The notes: generated from the letters alone by a model not told the origin. Positions 25,524-36,755 are shown, counted from the stretch's first letter. The stretch: DNA of 64,000 nt from Deltaproteobacteria bacterium (GCA_016792625.1 JAEUKK010000101.1:55480-119479); one strand, 5' to 3'. Numbers and translations are program-made.

Positions 25524-26732
25524 TCAGGCCGGCTCGAGCATCGCCAGCCGCTGGCTGCGGGCCAACATGCACCACTCGGGCACCCGCTGCTCAAAGCCCG
25601 CCTCGGTCAAAAAGCGCTCGTCGAGGCCGGTGTGGGTGACCGGCGGGGGGTGCGGGTCGTAGCGCACGGCGGCCACGGCCAGCCCGCTGGCGACGTAGAC
25701 GGCGCCGGCGATGTCGAGGCCGTTGCGGCTCTGGGCCGAGCTGGGCTCGGCGTGCATGGCCACCGCCTGCACGATGTCGAGGGGGAGGCCCCAGTAGTGC
25801 AGCAGGAAGGCCCCCGCGGTCGCGTAGGTGCAGCTGTAGACCTGCTCTTGGGCGGGCAGCTCGCGCAGACCCAGCGCCACGAGGCGGTCGACCTCGGCTT
25901 GGCGCTCGGGCGGGCCCAGCGCGAAGACGAGGCGGCCGAGGTTGTGGAGCAGCGCGGCCGTGGCGGCGGTGCCGCTGTCTTCGGGCTTGACCAGGCGCGA
26001 GGCGATGCGCGCGGTGAGGATGGCGTGCGCGTGCAGATCGTCGACCTTGCGCCGCAAGGCCGGGCTCTGACCGGCGAGGCTGCCGAGCTCGCAGGACAAC
26101 ACGAGCTTGCGGACCAGGTCGACCCCGAGCCAGTTGATCGCCTCGAGCGTGGTGCGGATCTGCCGCCGCACGCCGAAAAAGGCGGAGTTGGCGACGTGGA
26201 GCAAGCGGGCAGCGACCGCGGGGTCACGCTCGACGAGCCGCGAGATCTGCGCCACGCCGACATTGGGGTCGGCGATCATGCGGCTGAGCTCGGTGTAGAT
26301 CACCGGCGAGGTGGGCAGCTGCCGAATGCCGCCGATGAGATCGGCGAGCTGGGGGCTGTCGAGGCGGCGGTGCATGTCGAGGGCCGCGTCGATGTGGGCC
26401 TCGAGCTCAGCGGGCGGGCAGGGCTTGACCAAGAAGCGGTGGGTCACCGGCAGCGCCCGCAGCTGGGCGTCGCGGTTCATCTGGCCCGACAGCACGATGC
26501 GAAAAGTGTGCGGGTAGCGCTCGCGCACGATGCTCAGCAGGGTCGCGCCGTCCATGCCCGGCATGCGCATATCGGTGACCACGACGTCGACGGGGCCATC
26601 TTGGAGCGCCTGGAGGGCGTCGACCGCGCTCTCGACATAGACGCAGTCCCAGTCGGGCCGGCGCCGGCTCAACCGCATGCGCATGCTGTTGAGGATCATC
26701 GGCTCGTCGTCGACGAAGAGGATCCGGCTCAT
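25524..26732 (-). CDS. Response regulator with HDOD output domain
   Basis: A 402-residue protein starting at the ATG at 26732 behind TGGAGCC. The receiver domain (1-125) has DDE at 8-10, phosphoacceptor Asp54 (VVTDMRMPGMDG), a Ser in the Thr position (IVLSGQ) and Lys in FLVKPCP. The HDOD domain (about 135-345) starts with LPTSPVIYTELSRMIAD and contains RDPAVAARLLHVANSAFFG and AALLHNLGRLVFA. HDOD proteins are HD-related domains lacking full metal-binding residues and often control motility, chemotaxis or cell-cycle signalling. No kinase is adjacent; the nearby HPt protein is a possible but untested partner. Confidence 0.93.
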   Translation of the reverse strand: MSRILFVDDEPMILNSMRMRLSRRRPDWDCVYVESAVDALQALQDGPVDVVVTDMRMPGMDGATLLSIVRERYPHTFRIVLSGQMNRDAQLRALPVTHRFLVKPCPPAELEAHIDAALDMHRRLDSPQLADLIGGIRQLPTSPVIYTELSRMIADPNVGVAQISRLVERDPAVAARLLHVANSAFFGVRRQIRTTLEAINWLGVDLVRKLVLSCELGSLAGQSPALRRKVDDLHAHAILTARIASRLVKPEDSGTAATAALLHNLGRLVFALGPPERQAEVDRLVALGLRELPAQEQVYSCTYATAGAFLLHYWGLPLDIVQAVAMHAEPSSAQSRNGLDIAGAVYVASGLAVAAVRYDPHPPPVTHTGLDERFLTEAGFEQRVPEWCMLARSQRLAMLEPA

Positions 26733-27053
26733 GTGTGGCTCCACGCTGACGCTGGTGCGTCGTCGGCCCGTGCGGGGCCGGGGCTGGGAACGGACTGGGC
26801 ACCGGTCGCCATGAGTGATCCAGGCGATATCGCGCGGCGCGCCGGGCGCGGGAGGCCCAACCACCGGGGCGTAGACTCTGGTTCAGATCTCACCCCTGGG
26901 GACACCCCGGATCGTGACCGGTTTCCGCCGGGGCCCAACCAGATGAGCGCCGCGGCGGCCGAATTCTGTCATCGTTTGTCCACCGCCGATCCACCCCGCA
27001 CGCCCCGCGCGCAGCAGCGGAGCGTGGGGCGCGGCCCCGCCCGAGGAGCTCCG
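26733..27053. other. Divergent intergenic region with no gene
   Basis: The gap separates the divergent HDOD gene and the outer-membrane barrel gene. It should hold both promoters, with a locally AT-richer patch around 26960-26985, but I could not assign -35/-10 boxes with confidence. No coding signal stands out. Confidence 0.4.
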
Positions 27054-28001
27054 ATGCCCACCGCCCGCCGCTGCGCCGCCCTCGGCGCGCTCCTGATCGC
27101 CCCCGCCGCGCAGGCCGGCAGCGGCCCCTGGGTGATCGGCGCCAAGGACCTCAGCCTCTACGCCGGCATCGAGACCCAGCTGCTCGATGAGCTGGCCCTC
27201 AAAGATGGCCTCGACGACGACAGCGTGGTGCAGGTCGATGACGGCATCGAGTCCACCTTCGCCACGGGCATCGTCACCTGGGGCCTGCGCAAGCGCATGG
27301 AGGTCGAGCTGAGCGTGCCCTGGGTGCGGGCCGACGCGAACCGCCCCGGCGGCGCGGTCTGCGCCTCGCTCGGCCCACGCACCTGCGCGACCACCTCGGG
27401 TTTTGGCGTGGTCGTCGCCCGGGGCAAGTGGCAGCTGCTCGACGAGCTGCGCGGCAGCCCCCTGTCGGTGTCGGTGGGCCCCGAGCTGCGGATCGGCCAG
27501 CACACGGGCCCGACCCGGGCGCGGATCACCAACCTCGGCGAAGGCACCACCGATCTCGGCGCCACCCTCGCCGTGGGGCGCTCGGGCGGCCTCGCCGAGG
27601 GCAGCTGGAGCGCCCACGCCGACGGAACCTACCGGCGCCGGGGCACCAACCGGGCGCTCGAGGCCGAGCGCCTGCCGGGCGATGAGCTGGTCCTCGAAGC
27701 CGAGGCCTTCTTCGGCGCCCGCCCCTGGTGGAGCCTCGGCCCCACCCTGAGCTGGTGGGAGCGCCCCGAGGGCGTGGACTTCGGCGAGGGTGATCTGACC
27801 GACATCGACCGCTTCGGCGCGCTGAACGGGCGCAACGTGCGGGTCGGCGGCAAGCTGCTGCTGCGCGCGGCCGACCGCACCACGCTGGTCGTGGGCGGCA
27901 GCCAGACGGTGGCCGCCCGGAACAACCCGCGGATCCGCGCGGTGAGCCTGGGCTTGGCCTTCTACCCCGAGCGCCGGCCGCGGATCGCCGAGGGCGGATA
28001 G
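27054..28001 (+). CDS. Predicted outer-membrane beta-barrel protein
   Basis: A 315-residue protein. The ATG at 27054 follows GAGGAGCTCCG. A signal peptide (about 1-22, cut after AQA) is followed by alternating hydrophobic strands, such as FATGIVTWGLRKRMEVELSV and GVVVARGKWQLLDELRG. It ends in repeated strands closing with VSLGLAFYPERRP. The pattern matches small transporter- or porin-like barrels found next to envelope genes. Substrate is unknown. It lies 53 bases upstream of the Ser/Thr kinase gene. Confidence 0.75.
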   Translation: MPTARRCAALGALLIAPAAQAGSGPWVIGAKDLSLYAGIETQLLDELALKDGLDDDSVVQVDDGIESTFATGIVTWGLRKRMEVELSVPWVRADANRPGGAVCASLGPRTCATTSGFGVVVARGKWQLLDELRGSPLSVSVGPELRIGQHTGPTRARITNLGEGTTDLGATLAVGRSGGLAEGSWSAHADGTYRRRGTNRALEAERLPGDELVLEAEAFFGARPWWSLGPTLSWWERPEGVDFGEGDLTDIDRFGALNGRNVRVGGKLLLRAADRTTLVVGGSQTVAARNNPRIRAVSLGLAFYPERRPRIAEGG

Positions 28002-28054
28002 GCCCGCGGCGGCAGACCCGCTGCGGAAGACCCCCAAACCACGGCGAGGGAACG

Positions 28055-30085
<2,031 letters not shown>

Positions 30086-30131
30086 GAGCGCCGCCGCGGG
30101 CGCGGTCGGTGCCCGTGGTAGCCTGCCCACC

Positions 30132-32414
30132 ATGAGCACCGCCCTCGACGCCGCCCGCCCCGTCCTCGACCTGCTCGCCGCGATGGAGGCCGCGGGCGCC
30201 TCTGACCTCTTCCTCTGCGAGGGCAAGGCCCCGGCTTGGCGGGTGGCCGGCGCGCTCAGCAGCCCCGGCGCCGGCCCGACCGACAGCTCGGCCCTCGCTG
30301 CGCTGGCCGAGGCCGCGGTGGGCGCCGAGGGGCGGGCCGCCCTGCTCGCCGCGGGCGACCGTGACGCCGGTCTGAGCCTCGCTGACGGCCGGCGCTTCCG
30401 GCTCAACTTTCACCTGCAGCAGGGCCGCCTCGCCGTCGTGGCCCGCGCGGTGCCCAGCGGCGCGCTCTCGCCCGAGGCCCTGCGCCTGCCCGCGGCGGTG
30501 CTGCAGCTGGCCGACCGCGCCCGCGGCCTCGTGCTGGTCACCGGCGCGACCGGCAGCGGCAAGAGCACGACCCTGGCGGCGATGGTGCACCACATCAACC
30601 GCACGCGGCCGGTGCACATCATCACCCTCGAAGACCCGATCGAGTTCGTGCACCGCGACCTGCGCGGGCGGCTGAGCCAGCGCGAGGTCGGCCCCGACAC
30701 CCAGAGCTGGGCCACCGCGCTGCGCACCGCCCTGCGCCAGAGCCCCGACGTCATCGTCATCGGCGAGCTGCGCGACGCCGAGTCGATGAGCGTGGCCATC
30801 GCCGCCGCGCTCACCGGCCACCTCGTGCTGGCCAGCCTGCACACCGTCGACGCCGTGCAGACCCTGCAGCGCATCATGGCCAGCTTCACCGAGGGGCAGC
30901 GGGCCCAGGTCGCCCTCGACATGAGCATCTGCCTGCAGGGCATCGTCAGCCAGCGCCTGCTGCCGCGGCCCGACGGCGCAGGCCGGGTGGTGGCGGTCGA
31001 GCTGCTGACCAACACGCCGCCGGTGGCCCTGCTGCTGCGCGAGCAGCGGGCGGGTGAGCTGCATGACCTGATGCGCGCGCAGCGCGGCGGGGGCATGCAG
31101 ACCTTCAATGACGCGCTGGTGGCCCTCCTCAAGGCGGGCGCGGTCTCCTACGAGGTGGCGTTGGCCTACGCGAGCAACCCTGACGAGCTGGCCCTCGCCG
31201 CCCGGGGCATGGCCACCGGGGTCGACTCGCTGCGCAGCGGCGGGGATGACGAGCAGGACGCTGAGCTCGACATGAAGCGCCTGCTGACCCGGGTGCTCGA
31301 GCTCGGGGCCAGCGACCTGCACCTGACCGTCGGCCGCCCGCCCCTGGTGCGGGTGACCGGCCGCCTGCGCCCGCTGGCCCGGCGGCCGCTGACCGACGGC
31401 GACATGCGCGGGCTGCTCTTCTCCATCCTCTCGACCCGCCAGCGCAGCATCTACGAGCTCGAGCGCGAGATCGACTTCGGCATCTCGATGGAGGGGGGTC
31501 GGCGCTTCCGGGTGAACGCCTACTACCAAAAAGGCCGGATGGCGGCGGCTTTGCGGGCGATCCCCAGCAGCGTGCCCAGCGCCGAGGCCCTGGGCATCCC
31601 CGAGTCCATCCTCGAGCTCGGCATGCGCCCCCAGGGCCTGCTGCTCGTCGTCGGCCCCACCGGCGCGGGCAAGTCGACCACCTTGGCCTGCCTGCTCGAC
31701 CGCATCAACCGCACGCGGCCCTGCCGGGTCATCACCATCGAAGATCCCGTGGAGTACGTGCACCCGAGCGTGTTGGCCACGGTCGACCAGCGCGAGGTCT
31801 ACTCCGACACCCAGTCCTTCGCCGCGGCGCTCAAGTACATCCTCCGCCAAGACCCCGACGTGATCATGGTCGGCGAGATGCGGGACCTCGAGACCATCTC
31901 CAGCGCGCTGACCGCGGCTGAGACCGGCCACCTCGTGATGGCCACCCTGCACGCCAACGACGCCATGCAGGCCATCGACCGGATCATCGACGCCTTCCCC
32001 GCCCACCAGCAGCCCCAGGCCCGGGCGATGCTCTCGGGCTGCCTGCTCGGGGTGGTCAGCCAGCGCCTGCTGCCCCGCCTGAGCGGCAGCGGCCGGATCG
32101 GCGCCTACGAGGTCATGATCGGCAACGCGGCTGTCCGCAACCTCATCCGCGAGGGCAAGCTGCACCAAGCCCGCAGCATGATGGAGACCGCCTCACGCGA
32201 GGGCATGGTGACCATGGACGCGGCGATCAAGCGCCTCTACGACGGCGGAGAGGTCAGCTACGACGACGCGCTGGTGCACCTCACCAACCCGCGCCTGCTC
32301 ACGCCGCCCGCGCCGCCGCCCGCCGCGCCCCCACGGGCCGCGCCCGCCGCGCCGCCGCCCGCCCCCGCAGCGCCACCCCCGGCCAGCACCGGCTTTTGGG
32401 GCCGCCGCGGCTGA
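30132..32414 (+). CDS. pilT: Tandem double PilT-family type IV pilus ATPase
   Basis: A 760-residue protein containing two full PilT/PilU-type modules. Module 1 (about 8-350) has Walker A GATGSGKST at 138, the Asp box ITLEDPIEFVH, a Walker B region (DVIVIGELRD) and ALTGHLVLASLHT. Module 2 (about 375-715) starts with ELGASDLHLTVGRPPLVRVT. It has Walker A GPTGAGKST at 508, ITIEDPVEYVH, DVIMVGEMRDLET and the PilT-specific AVRNLIREGK. Module 1 lacks that motif and looks PilU-like in this part. The tail is Pro/Ala rich. It would power pilus retraction, perhaps combining PilT and PilU functions. The ATG is 46 bases after the kinase gene. Confidence 0.93.
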   Translation: MSTALDAARPVLDLLAAMEAAGASDLFLCEGKAPAWRVAGALSSPGAGPTDSSALAALAEAAVGAEGRAALLAAGDRDAGLSLADGRRFRLNFHLQQGRLAVVARAVPSGALSPEALRLPAAVLQLADRARGLVLVTGATGSGKSTTLAAMVHHINRTRPVHIITLEDPIEFVHRDLRGRLSQREVGPDTQSWATALRTALRQSPDVIVIGELRDAESMSVAIAAALTGHLVLASLHTVDAVQTLQRIMASFTEGQRAQVALDMSICLQGIVSQRLLPRPDGAGRVVAVELLTNTPPVALLLREQRAGELHDLMRAQRGGGMQTFNDALVALLKAGAVSYEVALAYASNPDELALAARGMATGVDSLRSGGDDEQDAELDMKRLLTRVLELGASDLHLTVGRPPLVRVTGRLRPLARRPLTDGDMRGLLFSILSTRQRSIYELEREIDFGISMEGGRRFRVNAYYQKGRMAAALRAIPSSVPSAEALGIPESILELGMRPQGLLLVVGPTGAGKSTTLACLLDRINRTRPCRVITIEDPVEYVHPSVLATVDQREVYSDTQSFAAALKYILRQDPDVIMVGEMRDLETISSALTAAETGHLVMATLHANDAMQAIDRIIDAFPAHQQPQARAMLSGCLLGVVSQRLLPRLSGSGRIGAYEVMIGNAAVRNLIREGKLHQARSMMETASREGMVTMDAAIKRLYDGGEVSYDDALVHLTNPRLLTPPAPPPAAPPRAAPAAPPPAPAAPPPASTGFWGRRG

Positions 32415-32419
32415 GCGCG

Positions 32420-33670
32420 CTACTCGTCGCAGACACCCTGCAGCGCGTCCATCTCGGGCAGCGCGCCCTCATCGGGGTCGGCGCGGTGGTGAGGCCCATG
32501 CCGCCGCAGGCCGGCCACCTGCTCGAGCACCGCGGCCCGCTCCTCGGCCACCGCCTCGGCCACCGCCGCAGCGAGGCCCGGGTGCCGCAGCGCGTGCAGA
32601 GAGTAGGTCGGCGCGGGCAACAAGCCCCGGCGCAGCTTGTGCATACCCTGGGCCCCGGCTTCAAAACGACGCCAGCCACGCTCGATGCATAAGCTGATCG
32701 GCCGGTGGTAGCAGAGCTCGAAGTGCAGGCCCTCGTCGCCGGGCCGGCAGCCCCAATAGCGACCAAAAAGTTCGCCCCCGCGGTGGAAGCAGAGCGAGCC
32801 GGCCACCCAGGCGCCATCCCGGCGGGCCATGACCGCCAAGCTCAGGTGCTGCAGGCGCTCGGCGGCCAAGCGGAAGAAGGCCGCCGGCAGGTAGGCCTCT
32901 CCGCCGCGCTTGTGCACGGTGTCGAGGTAAAAGTGCCGGAGCGCGGCCCAGGCCGAGGCGTCGATCTCGGCGCCCTCCAGCACGACCACCTCGGCGCCGC
33001 GCTCGGCGGGGCGCCGCCGCTCCCGCCGGGTCTCTTTGCGCACCTTGGACCGGAAGGTGGCCAGCCACGCCTCTTCATCCGCGTAGGGCGCTCCGTCGGG
33101 GCCGGCGTTCTCCCAATGGAATTGCATGGTCGTGCGGCCGATGAGGCCACGGGCGCCCGAGAGCCGCTCGTGCACCGGCCGGCGGACGAAGAGCAGGTGC
33201 AGGGAGTGGCAGCCCAGCTGCTCGCGGGCGGCGAGCAGAGCCTGCACCAGAGCATCTTCGAGCAACGGCGCCTGCGGGTGGGCGCCGACCAGCAGGCGGC
33301 CGCCGGTGGCCGGGGTGAAGGGGATCGCGGCGACCAACTTGGGGTAGTAGGGCACCCGCGCGGCGGCGCAGGCCTGGGCCCACCCAAAGTCAAAGATGTA
33401 CTCGCCGTAGCTGTGGTCCTTCTCGTAGAGGGGCACCGCGCCGACCAGGGTCTCGCCTTGCCAAGCCAACAGGTGACGCGCGCGCCAGCCCGCCCGGGGG
33501 GAGACGGCGCCGCTGTCCTCCAAGGCCGACAAGAAGGCGTGGGTGGAGAAGGGGTCGCCGGGCGGGCAGAGCGCATCCCAGGCGACGGGATCAACGTCAG
33601 CGAGGCTGCTCCGCAGCTCGATGCGCAGCGTCAAGAGGAGGGGGCCGGCGTCGGGTGATGAGGCGGACAT
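32420..33670 (-). CDS. DUF482/COG3146 peptidoglycan-like GNAT (FemAB-like) protein
   Basis: A 416-residue cytoplasmic protein matching the DUF482 family throughout: DALCPPGDPFSTHAFLSALE, YGEYIFDFGWAQACA, YYPKLVAAIPFTPATGGRLL, CHSLHLLFV, FHWENAG and LFGRYWGCRPGDEGLHFELC. The second acyltransferase-like fold is complete. The family is related to FemAB/GNAT acyltransferases; substrate is not established. It converges on the pilT-like gene with five bases between stops. The C-terminal ~45 residues (after LHALRHPGL) are a Glu/His-rich tail. Confidence 0.88.
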   Translation of the reverse strand: MSASSPDAGPLLLTLRIELRSSLADVDPVAWDALCPPGDPFSTHAFLSALEDSGAVSPRAGWRARHLLAWQGETLVGAVPLYEKDHSYGEYIFDFGWAQACAAARVPYYPKLVAAIPFTPATGGRLLVGAHPQAPLLEDALVQALLAAREQLGCHSLHLLFVRRPVHERLSGARGLIGRTTMQFHWENAGPDGAPYADEEAWLATFRSKVRKETRRERRRPAERGAEVVVLEGAEIDASAWAALRHFYLDTVHKRGGEAYLPAAFFRLAAERLQHLSLAVMARRDGAWVAGSLCFHRGGELFGRYWGCRPGDEGLHFELCYHRPISLCIERGWRRFEAGAQGMHKLRRGLLPAPTYSLHALRHPGLAAAVAEAVAEERAAVLEQVAGLRRHGPHHRADPDEGALPEMDALQGVCDE

Positions 33671-33767
33671 GCGCGGCGGTTAGCGCGCCCACCCGCCCGG
33701 TCGAGGCGCCGACGGCCTCCACCCCGACGGCCGGGGGCCGATAGGGGACCGCCGCCGAGGAGCGCCC

Positions 33768-34658
33768 ATGCAGACCGCCCCGACCCCGCTGCGCCTCGCG
33801 CCCCACCCCTCGCCCTGCGGCCCGCCGCTCGACGGCGGGGTCGAGAGCTTTCACGTCGTGCTGCCCCGCCGCAGCGTCAGTCCGCGGGGGGTCGTCCGGC
33901 CCGCTGAGGTCTGGCGCATGGCCCAAGAGCTGGCGGTGCAGGCCGCCTGTAAGCTCGGCTGGCCGCCCGAGCGCTTTCGCAGCCAGCACACGGCGTTTAT
34001 CGTCGCCGAGATGACCGTCCGCCACCTGCGCGAGCTGGCCTATGGTGAGCGGGTGGTCGGCAGCACCTGGGTCCAAGACCTGCGCCGCGGCACGATCAGC
34101 CACCGGCAGCTGCAGCTCGACGCGACCCAGGGCCCCTTCGCCGTGGCCACCCAGCGCTGGGTGCACGTCTACCAGGCCGATGACGGCAGCATCCACGTCG
34201 GCCGGGCGAGCGACGCCCTGCTCGAGGCCTTCGCGCCCCATCCGCGCCCCGAGCCCTTGGTCGAGCTGCCCGCGCTGCCCCCCTGCGCCGGCCCGCGCCT
34301 GCCGCCGCTCGACGTCGACATCTGGCTGACCTGGATGGACCCGATCGGCCACCTCAACCACCCGCAGTACCTCGACTTCTGCGACGAAGCGCTGGCCCGG
34401 GCGGTGCTCGCCCGGGGTGGTGACCCGCAGGCCACGGTGCCGGTGGCCGAGCGGCTGAGCTTCCGCGCCGCGGCCAGCGCGGGGGATCGGCTGCGGGTCG
34501 AGCTGCAGGTGGTCGGCCAGCAGGGGCCCGACCTCGCCCTGGCCGCCACCCTGCGCCGCCAAGACGGCGCGATCTGCTGCCAGGGCACGTTGATCCGGCG
34601 CTTGGAGGGCGAAGACCTCGGCCTCGCGCTGTGCGAAGAGGCGGTCGCCGCGGCCTAG
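33768..34658 (+). CDS. Double-hotdog acyl thioesterase-like protein
   Basis: A 296-residue protein with two hotdog-fold halves. The second half carries a 4HBT-type motif, DPIGHLNHPQYLDFCDEA, with Asp and Asn/His positions suited to thioester hydrolysis. The first half has RPAEVWRMAQELAVQAA and VRHLRELAYGERVVGSTWV. The overall layout resembles acyl-ACP thioesterases (FatA/B type), which are double hotdog enzymes. The substrate could be acyl-ACP or acyl-CoA. The ATG follows GAGGAGCGCCC. Confidence 0.8.
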   Translation: MQTAPTPLRLAPHPSPCGPPLDGGVESFHVVLPRRSVSPRGVVRPAEVWRMAQELAVQAACKLGWPPERFRSQHTAFIVAEMTVRHLRELAYGERVVGSTWVQDLRRGTISHRQLQLDATQGPFAVATQRWVHVYQADDGSIHVGRASDALLEAFAPHPRPEPLVELPALPPCAGPRLPPLDVDIWLTWMDPIGHLNHPQYLDFCDEALARAVLARGGDPQATVPVAERLSFRAAASAGDRLRVELQVVGQQGPDLALAATLRRQDGAICCQGTLIRRLEGEDLGLALCEEAVAAA

Positions 34659-34728
34659 ACGCGCGACGGCGCCCGCCCCGCGCGGGGTCAGGCGCCGCCG
34701 GGTGCGCACACCAACGCCCGGTCGGGGC

Positions 34729-35745
34729 TTAGGTGGGCGGGCACTCCTCGGTCACGGCCTCTTCCATCGAGAGGATGGTCTGGATGAGCACGTCGCCCAG
34801 CTCGGCGCCCGTGTAGAAGGGCGAGTAGGGCACGCCGGCGTCATCGAGCGCGCCGAGCAGGTCCTCGGCCATCCAGTAGAACTCGTCGCTGCTGATGCAC
34901 ATGCCGGCGTGGGCGGTGACCATGTCGGCGCCGGAGTAGACGCAGTAGCCGCCGGTCGCCTCGCAGACCTGGTCGATGAGCTTGGCGCGCAGATCGGCGC
35001 CGCCGTCGCGGGCGATCGCGTCGGCGAAGCGGCCGTTGATGCGGGCGTCGGCCACCACGCGGCCGAGGAACAGGTCGATCACCGCGGTGATCGCGCCGTG
35101 CCCGCCGAGCTTGTTGAAGTAGACGCTCGAGCCATCGGGGTCGGTCACGATGTCGCCCTGCATGCCGACCAGCGCGATCAGCAGGGGGTCGATGGTGGCG
35201 CTGCCGTCGAGGGCGTAGGGCACGCCCAGCTCGTCGAGGGCGAGGAGCAGGTCCTCGACCAGGGCGTTGAACTGCGCGTCGGTGATCGCCATGCCGGCGT
35301 GCGCGTCGACCATGTTGGCGCCGGTGTAGGTGCAGCCGCCGCCGGTGGCCTCGCAGATCTGGTCGTGCAGCTGGGACTTCAGCAGGCCCGCGTCGGTGCG
35401 GGCGAAGAACCAGTTGATGCGGGTGTCTTCAACCACGTTGGCGAGGAAAGCGTCGAGGACGGCGTTCACGCCAGCCTCACCGCCCAGCTGCTCGTACAGG
35501 GTCGGCGGGGGGCCGTCGTCGCCGCCGTCGGTGCCGTCGGTGCCGTCCGTCCCATCGGTGCCATCGGTCCCGTCCGTGCCGTCGGTCCCGTCGGTGCCAT
35601 CGGTGGTGCCGTCGGTGCCGTCCGTGGTGCCGTCGGTGCCGTCGGTGGTGCCGTCGGTGCCGCCGGAGTCCTTGCTCTCTTCTTCGGTACAGGCGGCGAG
35701 CGGCAGCGCGAGCAGCGCCGCCAAGCGCAGGGTCTTGATGTTCAT
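34729..35745 (-). CDS. Lipoprotein with two tandem truncated (group 1) haemoglobin domains
   Basis: A 338-residue protein. The ATG at 35745 follows CCGAGGAGTGGATCG. A signal peptide ends in lipobox LAAC (Cys19), followed by a (DGT)n Asp/Gly/Thr spacer to about 78. Two truncated-haemoglobin domains follow (about 80-195 and 205-330). Each has the LGG start, CEATGG motif, a C-x(6-7)-C pair (QICEATGGGCTY, QVCEATGGYCVY) and AHAGM with the proximal His. The B10 Tyr of classic trHbN is replaced by Leu in both (DAFLANVV, DLFLGRVV). Lipid-anchored export of a double globin is unusual. A role in oxygen, NO or redox sensing outside the cytoplasm is inference. Confidence 0.9.
   Translation of the reverse strand: MNIKTLRLAALLALPLAACTEEESKDSGGTDGTTDGTDGTTDGTDGTTDGTDGTDGTDGTDGTDGTDGTDGTDGGDDGPPPTLYEQLGGEAGVNAVLDAFLANVVEDTRINWFFARTDAGLLKSQLHDQICEATGGGCTYTGANMVDAHAGMAITDAQFNALVEDLLLALDELGVPYALDGSATIDPLLIALVGMQGDIVTDPDGSSVYFNKLGGHGAITAVIDLFLGRVVADARINGRFADAIARDGGADLRAKLIDQVCEATGGYCVYSGADMVTAHAGMCISSDEFYWMAEDLLGALDDAGVPYSPFYTGAELGDVLIQTILSMEEAVTEECPPT
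35518..35676. repeat. Coding repeat encoding (Thr-Asp-Gly)n spacer
   Basis: Short 9- and 24-base units built from GTGCCGTCGGT-type sequence encode the DGT spacer of the double-globin lipoprotein. Synonymous variation is present but several units are exact copies, so length may vary between strains. Confidence 0.85.
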
Positions 35746-35842
35746 CGATCCACTCCTCGGTGTGGTGGTCGGTGCGGAGCGCACCGGGGGCGGCCGTGGG
35801 GTGCACGGCAGACGGGGGCGCGGGGCCGGCTGGCCCCGCAGC

Positions 35843-36721
35843 TCAAGGGGAGGCGGCCGGGGGAGCCGACGAGGCGGGCGGAGCCGGAGCGACCGGCGGA
35901 GCTGCGCTGGCCGGGCCGGAGGCGGGGCCGCCCTCGGCGGCGATCGCGTGCGGGTTCTTGGCCTTCTGGCCGCCGTGGCCGCTGACGCCGGGCCGGCTGT
36001 TGATCTGCTCTTCGACCCCGGGCACCAGCCAGACCTCTGACACGCCGACAAAACCGCCGCTGGCGCGCATGGCGGTCAGCCGGATCTCAAGGTCGGCGAA
36101 GCGCCAGACCGAGGCGACGCGGGCCACCTTGGCGTCGAACTTCTCGGGCGTGGTGTGCTCACCGCCGCGCAGGGGCGCGCCATAGGTCTTGGTGAGAGCA
36201 TCGACAGCCACGTTGTAGTCGCGGGCCGCGTCGTCAGGCAGGCTGTACTTGCGCAAGGTCGAGATGGTGTTGATGGGGCCGCTCTCGGGCCGCGAGAGGA
36301 GGAGCTCGGCGAGCTGGCCGCCGATGACCCGGTCGGGCAGCAGGCCCAGCGGGAGGGGGCCGGCGCAGCGCACCTGAAAGCTCTCGCGGGCCAGCGCGGG
36401 CCCCGCCTCGCACTGGATGCCCTGGGTCTGCACATAGGCCGCGACCTCGGGGCCGCTGCTCTCGCCCAGGGTCAGCCCGTTCCAGGCCCGGGTCGGCGCC
36501 TTGGGGCCCGCTGCGGCCATCGGGGCCATCGGGGCCATCGGGGCCGCCGGCGCCTCGACCGCAGCCACGGTCGCCTTGGCCGTCGAGCTGTCACCAAAAC
36601 AGCCGATCCACGAGCCGACAACGAGGGGGACGGCGAGCAACACAAAAAACGTCATCAAGACCTCGGCGGGGCGGCGCAGGGCCGGCGGGGTGGGTACGCG
36701 CGGGGCCCAGCGCTGGATCAT
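35843..36721 (-). CDS. Single-pass membrane protein of unknown function
   Basis: A 292-residue protein with one N-terminal membrane helix (about 20-42) followed by an Ala/Pro/Met spacer. An extracytoplasmic domain covers about 75-235 (WNGLTLGESSGPEVAAYVQT, GPLPLGLLPDRVIGGQLAEL, VSEVWLVPGVEEQI), then an Ala/Pro tail. I do not recognise the family. The ATG at 36721 lacks a ribosome site and lies about six bases after a weak -10-like box. That would make the mRNA nearly leaderless; a second in-frame ATG (MTFF) lies about 22 codons downstream. It is 97 bases upstream of the double-globin gene on the same strand. Confidence 0.7.
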   Translation of the reverse strand: MIQRWAPRVPTPPALRRPAEVLMTFFVLLAVPLVVGSWIGCFGDSSTAKATVAAVEAPAAPMAPMAPMAAAGPKAPTRAWNGLTLGESSGPEVAAYVQTQGIQCEAGPALARESFQVRCAGPLPLGLLPDRVIGGQLAELLLSRPESGPINTISTLRKYSLPDDAARDYNVAVDALTKTYGAPLRGGEHTTPEKFDAKVARVASVWRFADLEIRLTAMRASGGFVGVSEVWLVPGVEEQINSRPGVSGHGGQKAKNPHAIAAEGGPASGPASAAPPVAPAPPASSAPPAASP

Positions 36722-36727
36722 CCGTCT

Positions 36728-36755
36728 ATGCTGACGCGGCCCTGACAGTTGTCAA
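36728..36755 (-). promoter_or_regulatory. Possible minus-strand promoter overlapping the divergent one
   Basis: On the minus strand TTGACA (36755-36750), 16 bases of spacer and CAGCAT (36733-36728) form a sigma-70-like promoter. The -35 is perfect and the -10 weak. Transcription would start at about the ATG of the gene at 36721. It overlaps the plus-strand promoter at 36742. Confidence 0.4.

Noticed and set aside
24849..28001. 1050-residue plus-strand frame
   Set aside because: Only its last 315 residues (from 27054) look like a real exported barrel protein. The first ~735 codons are antisense to two genes on the minus strand.
35518..35676. Possible CRISPR-like or satellite array
   Set aside because: Units are 9-24 bases without spacers of equal length and are in frame with the coding sequence, so they are amino-acid repeats.
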